Assembly: GCA_020850455.1 (NCBI GenBank)
Contig: JADZEQ010000001.1
Coordinates: forward strand, 186,001 to 250,000
Reading direction: 5' to 3'
Source: Sphingomonadaceae bacterium
Lineage (GTDB): Bacteria; Pseudomonadota; Alphaproteobacteria; Sphingomonadales; Sphingomonadaceae
DNA length: 64,000 nucleotides
A program made the position numbers and the translations under genes. Positions 1 through 8,387 of the stretch are shown in pieces (position 1 is the first letter of the stretch; each line of letters starts with the position of its first letter). The notes beneath the pieces were generated by a model. The model saw only the letters and a program-made list of their open reading frames with translations, did no database searches and was not told the DNA's origin.

Positions 1-543
1 GGCGATGTCGTCAGCGTCAAGGACGGCTATGCCCGCAATTATTTGCTGCCCAATAAAAAGGCGCTGCGCGCCAATGAGGGTAATCGCAAGCTGTTCGAAG
101 CCAACCGCGCCAAGATTGAGGCGGACAATGCCGCCCGTCGCGGCGATGCCGAAGGTCAGGCCAAGACGGTTGCTGGCGCCAAGGTCGTCCTGATCCGTCA
201 GGCGTCGAACGCCGGTCAGCTTTATGGTTCGGTCAGCGTCCGCGACATTGTCGAAGCGCTGCACGAAGCGGGCCACAATGTCGTGACCAAGGCGATGGTC
301 GTCCTCGAACGGCCGATCAAGACGCTCGGCCTGTTCGACGTGCGCGTCAATCTGCACCCTGAAGTGCAGGTGCTGATCGAAGCCAATGTTGCGCGTTCGC
401 CCGATGAGGCTGCTTTGCAGGCCGAAGGGGTCAATGTCATCGACCAGCAATTTGCAGCCGAAGAAGCCGAAGCTGCCGCCGCTGCCGAGGAATTCCTCGA
501 AACGCAGGCCGAAGCGACCGCTGAACAGGACGACGCCGCCTAA
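1..543 (+). CDS. rplI: 50S ribosomal protein L9, C-terminal part (5' end outside window)
   Basis: The reading frame is open from the first base and its first visible residues, GDVVSVKDGYARNYLLP, are the conserved N-terminal L9 motif, so only a short N-terminal stretch lies outside the window. About 180 residues are visible. L9 binds 23S rRNA at the base of the L1 stalk and helps maintain reading frame. The tail, about the last 30 residues, is an Ala/Glu-rich acidic extension (EEAEAAAAAEEFLE) beyond the usual globular C-domain. It is probably the last gene of an rpsF-rpsR-rplI operon, whose other members are not in view, and a strong hairpin terminator follows directly. Confidence 0.97.
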   Translation, partial: GDVVSVKDGYARNYLLPNKKALRANEGNRKLFEANRAKIEADNAARRGDAEGQAKTVAGAKVVLIRQASNAGQLYGSVSVRDIVEALHEAGHNVVTKAMVVLERPIKTLGLFDVRVNLHPEVQVLIEANVARSPDEAALQAEGVNVIDQQFAAEEAEAAAAAEEFLETQAEATAEQDDAA

Positions 544-569
544 GCTGTCGCCCTTATATGAATTGCATG

Positions 570-602
570 GGGCCGCTTTCCAGACCGGAAGGCGGCCCTT
601 TT
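570..602 (+). terminator. Rho-independent terminator after rplI
   Basis: A GGGCCGC-T-TTCC arm (570-581) pairs with GGAA-G-GCGGCCC (587-598), giving a 12-bp stem with one T-G pair and a 5-nt loop, followed by TTTT. It lies 27 bases after the rplI stop and just before the end of the convergent folE gene. Confidence 0.85.
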
Positions 603-611
603 GCTTGGGCG

Positions 612-1232
612 TCAATAGCCCATCAGGCTGAGCACTTCCTTGCGGCTGCGCGGATCGTCGAGGAAGCTGCCGAGCAGGCGGCTGGTCACCATCGAAACGC
701 CGGGCGTATTGGCGCCGCGCGCGCTCATGCAAGCGTGGCTCGCCTCCACCACCACGGCGACGCCATGCGGCTGGAGGTGATCCCAAATGCACTGCGCCAC
801 CTCTGCCGTCAGCCGTTCCTGCACCTGCAGGCGGCGGGCATAGCCCTGTAGCACGCGGGCGAGCTTGGAAATGCCGACAACCCGGTCGCGCGGCATATAG
901 GCGATCGCCGCCTTGCCGATAATCGGCGCCATATGATGTTCGCAATGCGACTGAAAGGGTATGTCCTTGAGCAACACCACCTCATCATAGCCGCCCACTT
1001 CCTCAAAAGTGCGGGTGAGGTGATGGGCGGGGTCTTCGCCATAGCCCTGACAATATTCGCGCCACGCCCGCGCCACCCGTTGCGGCGTGTCGAGCAAACC
1101 TTCGCGGCTCGGGTCATCCCCCGCCCACTCGATGATCGTGCGCACCGCATCGGCAACCGCATCGGGGACGATGACCTTGCCATCCGCATCCAAAGCATCG
1201 CGCGCGCCAGTTCCAGTGCCGGGGCCAGTCAT
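612..1232 (-). CDS. folE: GTP cyclohydrolase I (FolE1)
   Basis: This 206-aa protein converts GTP to 7,8-dihydroneopterin triphosphate, the first step of tetrahydrofolate synthesis. The zinc-site motif CEHHMAPIIGKA, the second ligand region SHACMSARG and the C-terminal SRLLGSF block of the type I enzyme are all present. The start at 1232 was preferred over the upstream ATG at 1259 because an AGGAGG ribosome-binding site lies directly before it. The gene is convergent with rplI and stands alone; the region upstream contains no gene up to 1726. Confidence 0.96.
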   Translation of the reverse strand: MTGPGTGTGARDALDADGKVIVPDAVADAVRTIIEWAGDDPSREGLLDTPQRVARAWREYCQGYGEDPAHHLTRTFEEVGGYDEVVLLKDIPFQSHCEHHMAPIIGKAAIAYMPRDRVVGISKLARVLQGYARRLQVQERLTAEVAQCIWDHLQPHGVAVVVEASHACMSARGANTPGVSMVTSRLLGSFLDDPRSRKEVLSLMGY

Positions 1233-1726
1233 TTTGCTTCCTCCTGTTGGTGGGTTCACGCAGCGGCGCTGCCCAACCGATATTTTCCATTCCTATAGCC
1301 AAGCCCGACAAGCCGAGGCAACCGAGCTGCACATGGCCATGCGCGCAATATTCCAGATGCTCGTTGCAAAAATGCGACAGTGGCGGATTGCGCGGGCCAA
1401 CCGGCGCGCCAAAATATATTTTGCGTAACCGGCGCAAAAGCGCAATTTTCTGACGCGACGCTACGGCAGCTTGGCCCCAGCCACGCCGCCATACCAAATA
1501 ATTGAAAAAAAGCCCGAAGCCGCGCTTTTTGGTTGACCAACGCGCTACTTCATCGCACATTTTGCGCACAAAGGCGGCGAAAAGACCGCGTCCGGGCTAT
1601 GGCCCCCTTTCACTCCCCAGACCGTCTGCGGCTATTTTGCCGCATATTAAATCTGAACGGCCATTTTGGCCGTATTGGAAAGCGATGCACCGCCAATGGC
1701 GGGCATGGATTGAGGGAGAGAGATAG
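1233..1726. other. 494-base intergenic region with several dyads, no gene seen
   Basis: No reading frame on either strand here has a recognisable product or convincing codon use. The frames that cross it are short or out of phase with folE. It holds inverted repeats: TTTTGCG/CGCAAAA (1419-1439), AAAAAGC/GCTTTTT (1507-1530), and the pair at 1627-1673 listed separately. It must contain the promoters of folE (leftward) and of the TonB receptor (rightward), but no promoter stands out enough to be called. Confidence 0.6.
1627..1673. promoter_or_regulatory. Two adjacent inverted repeats upstream of the TonB receptor
   Basis: TGCGGC (1627-1632) and GCCGCA (1639-1644) flank TATTTT. ACGGCCA (1657-1663) and TGGCCGT (1667-1673) flank TTT. 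Both are perfect dyads, about 30 bases apart centre to centre, and end 53 bases before the receptor start. They could be operator half-sites or hairpins in the 5' leader. No known regulator consensus was matched. Confidence 0.4.
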
Positions 1727-4624
1727 ATGCGCATTCGCACTTTGCTGGGCACGTCGATGCTGGCAATCGCTGTGGCAACCCCTGCGTGGGGGCAAGACAC
1801 CCCGCAAGCAGAGGATAGCGGGGCCAACACCCCCGACATCGTCGTCACCGCCCAGCGCCAGTCGCAGCGGTTGCAGGACGTGCCGATCGCGGTCAGCGCC
1901 TTTTCGGCCGAAAGTCTGGAAGCGCAGCAGATTGAAAACTCATCCGACCTGCAGTTAACGCTGCCGAACGTCACTTTCACCAAAACCAACTTTACCGGCG
2001 CGAGCTTTACCATTCGCGGCATCGGCGATTTGTGCGTTGGCACCACCTGCGATGCGGCAACCGCCATCCACCTGAACGACGCGCCCTTGTTCGGCACGCG
2101 TATTTTCGAAACCGAATTTTTCGACCTGCAACAGGTCGAAGTGCTGCGCGGCCCGCAGGGCACCTTGTTCGGCCGCAACGCGACATCGGGCGTGGTCAAT
2201 TTCCGCACCGCGCGCCCCGAACTGGGCGAATTCCACGCCACCGGCGAATTGGAATATGGCAATTATGATAGCATCAAGGCCAAGGGCATGGTCAACCTGC
2301 CCATCGGCGATTCAGCGGCGCTGCGCGTCGCCGGTTTCTACCTGAACCGCGATGGTTATACCCGCAATTTGTTCGACGGCGGCCGCCTCGATGGTCGTGA
2401 CATGTATTCGGTGCGCGGCTCGTTCCGTTGGGAGCCGAGCGACAGCACAACCATTGATTTGATGGGCAGCTATTTCCGCGAACGCGATGATCGTCTGCGC
2501 ATCCAGAAACAGCAATGCCAACGCGACCCGACGGGCGTTTTGGGTTGTTTGAACAACAGCCGCGACTTTGGCATCACCAACGGCAACGCATCCTTTGTCG
2601 GGGTGCTGACCAGCCGCGAATTCCTCGCCATCCGGGGCATTCCGACCGCCTTTGGTCTGGGTAGCCTTTATGGTCCCGACGCCTATGCCAACGCGGTCAA
2701 TCCGGCGGATGTGCGCACGGTCAATACCGACAGCGGTTCGACCTATTTCACCGACGAGTTGATCGCCCAATTGCGGATTGAGCATGAGTTCAGCGGCGGC
2801 ATCAACCTGTCCTTGCAGGGCAATTACCAACGCGTGCGCGTCGATTCGAGCCAGGATTACAACCTGTCGGTGCAAAGTCGTGCCGGCTATGCTACCGCGC
2901 TTGGCACGCTGCAGGCGGCTGCCAGCGGCGGGCTTGGCGCAGCGCTCACGCCCTATTTCGCGCCGATTGCGGCAGCGCTGATCCCCAATGGGCCAGCGGG
3001 CGTGCTCTGCACGTCACAGCCAGAACCGACAGGTACCGGCGCTTATGGCGGGTACAGCAATTGCGCGGCGACCCCGCTTGATTATGACCGGTCGAACAAC
3101 CGTCAGTCGAGTTGGTCGGCCGAAGCAATCATCTCGTCCGACTGGGACGGCATGTTCAACTTTCTGGTCGGCGGCATTTATGCCGACCTCAGCCTCACTG
3201 AAAATAGCTATTATGTGAATGCCTTTGGCATCGACTATCTGACCGGTGTTCTGGGCAGCTTTACTGCGGTGGGTTCGGCGCTGCCGCCCGCCTATCTCGG
3301 CACGCCATTCTTCCGCAACAATACCGACCAGCTCGACGTGCGTAGCTGGGGGGTATACGGCGAAGCCTATTTCCAGATGAGCGATGCGCTCAAGCTGACA
3401 TTGGGTCTGCGCTATAATGATGACCGCAAGTCGGTGCGTACGCGTTCGACCTTGGCCAGCTTCCTCGTCCCCTATGGTGCGACCGATGCCTTCTCATCCC
3501 CCTTTGTCGGCAGCTTTGACGCTGATCCGGGCCGGGCGGGCAACCAATTGTTCCAGGAACGGACGGTTTCGTTCAGCGAATGGACCGGGCGCGCGGTGCT
3601 CGACTGGCAGATTACACCCGACAATCTGCTCTATTTCTCTTACTCGCGCGGTTATAAGTCGGGCGGCATCAACCCGCCGCTGCAACCGGTCTTTGCGGTT
3701 GCCGAAGGTTTCGCACCTGAATTCATCAATGCCTTTGAAATCGGGTCGAAAAACACCTTTGGCGCGCTGACGCTCAACCTGACGGCATTTTATTATCAAT
3801 ATAATGACCTGCAATTGAGCCGGATTGTCGCCCGCACGTCGGTCAACGACAATGTCGATGCCGATATTTACGGCTTTGAAGCCGAAGCGATCATCGCACC
3901 GACGCGCAATTTGTTGATCAACCTCGGCTTCTCTTACCTCCATACCGAAGTGACGTCGGACAAATTCCTGCCCAACCCGCGTGACCCGGGTGGCGGGCGC
4001 GCCGATGCCGTCATCATTAAGGACATCACCAATGGTTCCAACTGTGCGGTGACGTCGAACAGCGGCAATGTGGCGGGCGTCAACGGCTTTGTCGGCGCGG
4101 TCAATGGCGCGCTCGGCCTGCAGGCGCCGACCAGCTTTGGCCCGGCGAGCGGCCTTGCCTCCACCGGTGCCTTCTCCATCTGTTCGGTGCTGCAAGCCCA
4201 AGCAGGGGCAATCGGCGGGCTGTTTGGCGGGGTCACTGTGGAAACGGCGGGCGTCCCGGTCAACATCCGCGGCAACCGTTTGCCACAGGCACCGAGCTAT
4301 AAGGCCAGTGTCGGCGTCCAATATACCCATTGGATTGGCGATATGACGCTGGTTCCGCGCTTTGACCTCACCTACACCGGTGACAGCTATGGCAGTATTT
4401 TCAACGGCCGGATCAACGAAATCAACGGTTATGCGCAGGCCAATGCGCAAATCCAGTTGAACGGACCGGATAACCGCTGGTTCGCCCGCGCGTTCGTTCA
4501 GAATATTTTTGACAGCAATGCGACGACCGGCCTCTATGTGACCGACCAATCGTCGGGTCTGTTCACCAATATCTTCACGCTCGACCCGCGTCGTTACGGG
4601 GTTGCCGTCGGCTTCCGCTTCTAA
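1727..4624 (+). CDS. TonB-dependent outer membrane receptor
   Basis: This 965-aa outer membrane protein starts with a signal peptide (residues 1-22, cleaved near TPAWGQ). A TonB-box-like DIVVTAQRQSQRLQDVPIAV segment and a plug domain follow, with RGIGDL and the VEVLRGPQGTLFGRNATSGVVNF block at about residues 135-160. A 22-strand-type barrel runs to the terminal GVAVGFRF, ending in Phe as barrel proteins do. It belongs to the sphingomonad-expanded class of TonB receptors, whose substrates (siderophores, glycans, aromatics) cannot be read from sequence. GGGAGAGAGAT precedes the ATG. No transport genes flank it, so the substrate is open. The long leader with dyads suggests regulation. Confidence 0.93.
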   Translation: MRIRTLLGTSMLAIAVATPAWGQDTPQAEDSGANTPDIVVTAQRQSQRLQDVPIAVSAFSAESLEAQQIENSSDLQLTLPNVTFTKTNFTGASFTIRGIGDLCVGTTCDAATAIHLNDAPLFGTRIFETEFFDLQQVEVLRGPQGTLFGRNATSGVVNFRTARPELGEFHATGELEYGNYDSIKAKGMVNLPIGDSAALRVAGFYLNRDGYTRNLFDGGRLDGRDMYSVRGSFRWEPSDSTTIDLMGSYFRERDDRLRIQKQQCQRDPTGVLGCLNNSRDFGITNGNASFVGVLTSREFLAIRGIPTAFGLGSLYGPDAYANAVNPADVRTVNTDSGSTYFTDELIAQLRIEHEFSGGINLSLQGNYQRVRVDSSQDYNLSVQSRAGYATALGTLQAAASGGLGAALTPYFAPIAAALIPNGPAGVLCTSQPEPTGTGAYGGYSNCAATPLDYDRSNNRQSSWSAEAIISSDWDGMFNFLVGGIYADLSLTENSYYVNAFGIDYLTGVLGSFTAVGSALPPAYLGTPFFRNNTDQLDVRSWGVYGEAYFQMSDALKLTLGLRYNDDRKSVRTRSTLASFLVPYGATDAFSSPFVGSFDADPGRAGNQLFQERTVSFSEWTGRAVLDWQITPDNLLYFSYSRGYKSGGINPPLQPVFAVAEGFAPEFINAFEIGSKNTFGALTLNLTAFYYQYNDLQLSRIVARTSVNDNVDADIYGFEAEAIIAPTRNLLINLGFSYLHTEVTSDKFLPNPRDPGGGRADAVIIKDITNGSNCAVTSNSGNVAGVNGFVGAVNGALGLQAPTSFGPASGLASTGAFSICSVLQAQAGAIGGLFGGVTVETAGVPVNIRGNRLPQAPSYKASVGVQYTHWIGDMTLVPRFDLTYTGDSYGSIFNGRINEINGYAQANAQIQLNGPDNRWFARAFVQNIFDSNATTGLYVTDQSSGLFTNIFTLDPRRYGVAVGFRF

Positions 4625-4640
4625 GCGCAGCCGCCACCAA

Positions 4641-4677
4641 AAAAGGCCCCCGGTGCAGCAATGCGCCGGGGGTTTTT
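4641..4677 (+). terminator. Rho-independent terminator of the TonB receptor gene
   Basis: CCCCCGG (4647-4653) pairs with CCGGGGG (4666-4672) across a 12-base loop. The stem is preceded by an A-run and followed by TTTTT, so it could work in both directions, which would also serve the convergent small gene ending at 4716. Confidence 0.88.
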
Positions 4678-4715
4678 ATTGCCGCCAACAGACCGATGGC
4701 CAGCAGTTCACCCGA

Positions 4716-4907
4716 TCAAAAATCGACGGCGATGCCCTTTAGCTCCCAATCGCCGTAGCGCACCGGGTCGGGCATATCGCCCTTGGGTGATTGCGGTTGG
4801 TGGGCGACAGCGCGCGGGGCGGGCGGGCCACCATCTTTTTGCCAATGGGCGGGCGGTTGGATGTGCGCGGGGCGCTGCGTTGCGCGCGGTGTATCTTGGT
4901 CGGCCAT
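4716..4907 (-). CDS. DUF1674 protein, SdhAF4-like succinate dehydrogenase assembly factor
   Basis: This 63-aa protein ends in DPVRYGDWELKGIAVDF, the hallmark C-terminal motif of the DUF1674/SdhAF4 family. Eukaryotic SdhAF4 binds the flavinylated SdhA subunit and aids complex II assembly; the bacterial role is inferred by homology. The N-terminal half is Pro/Gln/His-rich and probably disordered. The start is the ATG at 4907 (MADQDTP). The same frame stays open far upstream, antisense to the neighbouring rRNA methyltransferase, but that part has no coding character. The gene is divergent from the methyltransferase gene, 73 bases away. Confidence 0.85.
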   Translation of the reverse strand: MADQDTPRATQRPAHIQPPAHWQKDGGPPAPRAVAHQPQSPKGDMPDPVRYGDWELKGIAVDF

Positions 4908-4980
4908 GGGTGGAGCATAGCCGACCGGCTGCCACAGCGCAAAGTTGCACTGGCGCGGCTTCGGGCGCATAGCGCAGCCG

Positions 4981-6267
4981 ATGGCGGACACCCCCACCCC
5001 AACCCCCGGCCTCGGCGTCCGGCGCGCCGCGCTGCGCTTGCTCGATGCCATATTGCGTCGCGGCTTGCCGCTTGAGGCCGAAATTGCGTCCGCGACGCGC
5101 GATTTGTCGGCCATCGACCGCGCACAGGCGATTGCGATTGCGGGCGAAGTTTGCCGCCACCTGCCCGACCTTGACGCGTTAATCGACAGCGTGACACGCC
5201 AGCCGCTCGCCCATGATGTCAAGGTACGCATGGTGTTGCGCATCGCGCTCGCGCAGATATTGCTGCTCAAAACCCCGGCGCATGCGGCGATTGCCACCGC
5301 GCTCCCGCTGCTCGAACGCGGGCCGCGCCGTCTGGCGCATGGCGTTTTGGGCAATCTGGTGCGTAGCGGGGTCACCCTCCCCTCCCCCCCGCAACTGCCT
5401 GCCGATGTTGCCGCACGCTGGGGCGATGCTTGGGGCACGGACATGCTCAACGGCGCAGCGGACGCAATCGCCAGCCCCCCGCCGCTCGACCTCGTCATCA
5501 AAACACCCGCCGATGCGCCGGATTGGGCGGTGCGTTTGGGCGGCACATCGCTGATGGCGGGGCATGTGCGCATGCCGCGTACCGGCGACATAACCCACCT
5601 GCCCGGCTTTGCCGACGGCCATTGGTGGGTGCAGGATCTGGCCGCCGCCATCCCGGCGCGGCTGTTGGGCGCGGGTGCGGGGCGCAGCGTGCTCGACATT
5701 GGCGCCGCCCCCGGCGGCAAGACGATGCAATTGGCCGCCGCCGGTTGGCAGGTGACCGCGCTCGACCCGTCGGAACGGCGGCTCGGCATGTTGCGCGCCA
5801 ATTTGCAACGCACCCATTTGGTCGCCGACATCGTGCACAGCAGTCTTGCCAAATATCGCACCGACAGCCTGTTTGATGCGGTACTGCTCGACGCGCCATG
5901 TTCCGCCACCGGCATTTTCCGCCGCCATCCCGATGTGCTGCACCGGGTCGATGGCCATGACATTGCCAATCGCGCGGCCATGCAGCGCGAAATGTTGGCC
6001 GATGCGGCACGGCGTGTACGCGCGGACGGCACGTTGATTTATGCGGTGTGCAGCCTCGAACCCCAAGAGGGGGAAGTGCAGATCGACCAATTTCTTGCCG
6101 AAAATGCCGACTGGCAGATTGCGCCCGTCACCCCCGATTGCCTGCCGATTGGCATCGCGCCCGACGCGCGCGGCTGTGTGCGCACCCTGCCCGGCCAATG
6201 CGCGCAAACCGGCGGCATCGATGGTTTTTTCATTGCACGACTGCGGCGCGGTCAATCCGTCTCATAA
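4981..6267 (+). CDS. rsmB: RsmB/NOP family 16S rRNA (cytosine-5)-methyltransferase
   Basis: This 428-aa protein has an N-terminal NusB-like RNA-binding domain (about residues 12-135) and a C-terminal SAM-dependent Rossmann domain. Motif I is LDIGAAPGGKTMQL near residue 237. Motif IV, DAVLLDAPCSATGIFRRHPDV, lies near 298, and motif VI, YAVCSLEPQEGE, near 353. The Cys pair in motifs IV and VI is the releasing/catalytic pair of m5C RNA methyltransferases. RsmB methylates C967 of 16S rRNA in E. coli, and the target here is assumed to be equivalent. The start is ATG 4981 (MADTPTP) rather than the ATG at 4945, because homology begins with the VRRAALRLL segment. Confidence 0.9.
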   Translation: MADTPTPTPGLGVRRAALRLLDAILRRGLPLEAEIASATRDLSAIDRAQAIAIAGEVCRHLPDLDALIDSVTRQPLAHDVKVRMVLRIALAQILLLKTPAHAAIATALPLLERGPRRLAHGVLGNLVRSGVTLPSPPQLPADVAARWGDAWGTDMLNGAADAIASPPPLDLVIKTPADAPDWAVRLGGTSLMAGHVRMPRTGDITHLPGFADGHWWVQDLAAAIPARLLGAGAGRSVLDIGAAPGGKTMQLAAAGWQVTALDPSERRLGMLRANLQRTHLVADIVHSSLAKYRTDSLFDAVLLDAPCSATGIFRRHPDVLHRVDGHDIANRAAMQREMLADAARRVRADGTLIYAVCSLEPQEGEVQIDQFLAENADWQIAPVTPDCLPIGIAPDARGCVRTLPGQCAQTGGIDGFFIARLRRGQSVS

Positions 6268-7748
6268 TATTGCGCATCGTCCGCCAGATCGGAAAATTTG
6301 GTGATGCGCGCGTCGAAATGCAGGCGCACCCGGCCGGTCGAACCATGGCGCTGCTTGGCGATGATCAATTCAGCCAGCCCCTGCGCCTGTTCATATTGAA
6401 GAACCCATTTTTGATGTTGTTCATGCACCTTGCCTTCGTCGGTGGCTTCGGGTTTGCGCGGTTCCTTGGCGAGCAGATAATAATCCTCGCGGAATACGAA
6501 CAAGACCATATCAGCATCCTGTTCAATCGACCCGGATTCGCGCAAATCGGACAATTGCGGGCGCTTGTCATCGCGGTTTTCGACCGCACGGCTGAGCTGC
6601 GACAGCGCGAGCACGGGAACGTTCAATTCCTTGGCCAGGGTTTTGAGCCCGCGTGAGATTTCCGAAATTTCCTGCACGCGATTGTCGCTGCCGCGTGAAC
6701 TGCCCTGCAATAGTTGCAGATAATCAACAATGACGAGGCCGATGCCGTGCCGCCGTTTTAACCGCCGCGCACGCGTGCGCAGCCCGGCGATGGTGAGCGC
6801 GGGGGTATCGTCAATGAAGAGCGGCAAATTGTGGAGGCGCGATGCCGTTTCCGACAATTCATCATAATCGGCATGGCTGATCCGCCCCGAACGCAGGCTT
6901 TCTGAATCAATCCCCGATTGTTCGGCCAAGATGCGCGTCGCCAACTGGTCGGCGGACATTTCAAGGCTGAAGAAAACGGTGCGCGCGCCCATGTTGCGGC
7001 CATCCTCTATGCCCGCTTCCTTGTCGCGCAGCCAGCGGTCCGCCGCGTTAAAGGCGATGTTGGTGGCAAGCGATGTTTTGCCCATCCCGGGCCGCCCGGC
7101 GAGGATGAGCAAATCGCTGTTGTGCAGCCCACCAATTTTTGCATTGACCGATGCAAGCCCGGTCGTCACGCCCGACAAATGCCCGCCCGAATTGAGCGCG
7201 CGGGCCACCCCCTCTAGCGCCACCAGCGCCGATGCGCCAAAGCTGCGCGCTTGGCCAAGTTCCGCATCGCCGCCCGCCACGCGATATAGCGCCCCTTCGG
7301 CCGATTCGATGAGGCCCGCAGGGTCAATCGCCCGGCGCGTGTCGATCGCCTGTTCGACCATGTCGCGCCCGACGCCGACCAGTTCGCGCAGCAACGCCAG
7401 TTCGTGAATTTGCCGCGCAAAATCGCGCGCGCCAATCAGGCTCGCACCGCTGCCCGTCAACTGCGCGAGATAGGCGCTGCCGCCGAGCGATTGCATGGCG
7501 CTGTCGCCATCAAAATAGGGTTTGAGCGTCACCGGATTGGCGATGAGATTCGCATCGGTGATTTTCTGAATGATTTCAAAGATGCGGCCATGCAGCGGTT
7601 CAAAGAAATGCGCCGGATTGAGCGGCACCGGCAAATCTTCGAGCAGACGATTGTCGATCAGGCACGCGCCCAGAAACGCGGCCTCCGCCTCCACATTCTG
7701 GGGTAGGTTTTGCCCTTCTTCCACCAAAATAGCCGCCCTCGTCGCCAC
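6252..7748 (-). CDS. dnaB: Replicative DNA helicase DnaB
   Basis: This is the hexameric helicase of the replication fork, about 498 aa. The N-terminal domain starts with the conserved LPQNVEAEAAFLGACLID block. The RecA-like domain carries Walker A AGRPGMGKTSLATN (about residue 215), FFSLEMSADQLATR, Walker B VIVDYLQLL, and SQLSRAVENRDDKRPQLSDLRESGSIEQDAD, the DnaB signature. No ATG exists in frame near the start. GTG at 7748 was chosen, with a nearby TTG and GTG as alternatives; an ATG at 7770 lies in another frame. The 3' ends of dnaB and the rRNA methyltransferase gene overlap by 16 bases, convergently. Confidence 0.95.
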   Translation of the reverse strand: MATRAAILVEEGQNLPQNVEAEAAFLGACLIDNRLLEDLPVPLNPAHFFEPLHGRIFEIIQKITDANLIANPVTLKPYFDGDSAMQSLGGSAYLAQLTGSGASLIGARDFARQIHELALLRELVGVGRDMVEQAIDTRRAIDPAGLIESAEGALYRVAGGDAELGQARSFGASALVALEGVARALNSGGHLSGVTTGLASVNAKIGGLHNSDLLILAGRPGMGKTSLATNIAFNAADRWLRDKEAGIEDGRNMGARTVFFSLEMSADQLATRILAEQSGIDSESLRSGRISHADYDELSETASRLHNLPLFIDDTPALTIAGLRTRARRLKRRHGIGLVIVDYLQLLQGSSRGSDNRVQEISEISRGLKTLAKELNVPVLALSQLSRAVENRDDKRPQLSDLRESGSIEQDADMVLFVFREDYYLLAKEPRKPEATDEGKVHEQHQKWVLQYEQAQGLAELIIAKQRHGSTGRVRLHFDARITKFSDLADDAQYYETD

Positions 7749-7898
7749 AAATAATCCCCATGTCCATGCTGTTCCCCCTGCCCATAGAGCGGCGGGGATT
7801 TTGCACAATGGGGCTCTGTCCGCTTTATCCACAGCTGCGTGCGCGATTGTGGATGAGCGTGCCTTGCGCCAGCCGCGCGGCTGCGGCAAGGGTGGCCC

Positions 7899-8387
7899 AT
7901 GGCCGACCCGCGCATCATCGACATCACGCTCGACGAAGCAACAATTTTGTGGCGCAGTGCGGACGTCGAACAGGAACGGCGCATCGCCATTTTCGACCTG
8001 CTGGAGGGCAACAGCTTTCGCATGTTGCATGAGCAGGAGGATGGGGAGCGGTATGACGGCCCCTATAAGCTGCATCTGTCGGTGGAGGAAGGTCGCCTCA
8101 TCCTCGCCGTTGCGCAAGCCGATGACACACCGCACCGCACGATTATTTTGGGACTGGGGCGTTTTCGTCGCCCGATCCGCGAATATTTTGCCATTTGCGA
8201 CAGCTATTATCAGGCGGTGCGCGGGGCGAGCATCGAGCAGATTGAAACCATCGACATGGCGCGGCGCGGCATCCACAACGCCGCTGCCGAAACATTGATC
8301 GAACGGCTCGATGGCAAGGTGGCGGTCGATTTTGATACCGCCCGCCGCCTCTTCACACTCATCTGCGTGCTCCATATTCGTGGCTGA
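7899..8387 (+). CDS. UPF0262 family protein
   Basis: This 162-aa protein begins MADPRIIDITLDEATILWRS and contains DGPYKLHLSVEEGRLIL and ILGLGRFRRPIREYFAICDSYYQAVR, the conserved blocks of the alphaproteobacterial UPF0262 family. It looks soluble and cytoplasmic, with no signal or membrane segment, and ends in a helical region. The family has no established function. It is the first gene of a compact run with the GH25-like gene, cdd and dcd, and it overlaps the next gene by 8 bases. Being beside dnaB and nucleotide-salvage genes hints at nothing firmer than housekeeping. Confidence 0.88.
   Translation: MADPRIIDITLDEATILWRSADVEQERRIAIFDLLEGNSFRMLHEQEDGERYDGPYKLHLSVEEGRLILAVAQADDTPHRTIILGLGRFRRPIREYFAICDSYYQAVRGASIEQIETIDMARRGIHNAAAETLIERLDGKVAVDFDTARRLFTLICVLHIRG

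Noticed and set aside
1114-1569. Minus-strand frame with Cys/His (CNEHLEYCAHGHVQLGC) upstream of folE
   Set aside because: It looked like a small zinc-binding protein, but it overlaps the folE start out of frame, has no ribosome-binding site, and no family was recognised.
1233-1726. Cobalamin or other riboswitch before the TonB receptor
   Set aside because: No B12-box or other riboswitch core was recognised; only simple inverted repeats are present.
4716-6032. 438-aa minus-strand frame across the rsmB gene
   Set aside because: Only its last 63 codons, after ATG 4907, encode a real protein (the DUF1674 gene). The rest is antisense to rsmB and has no motif or coding character.
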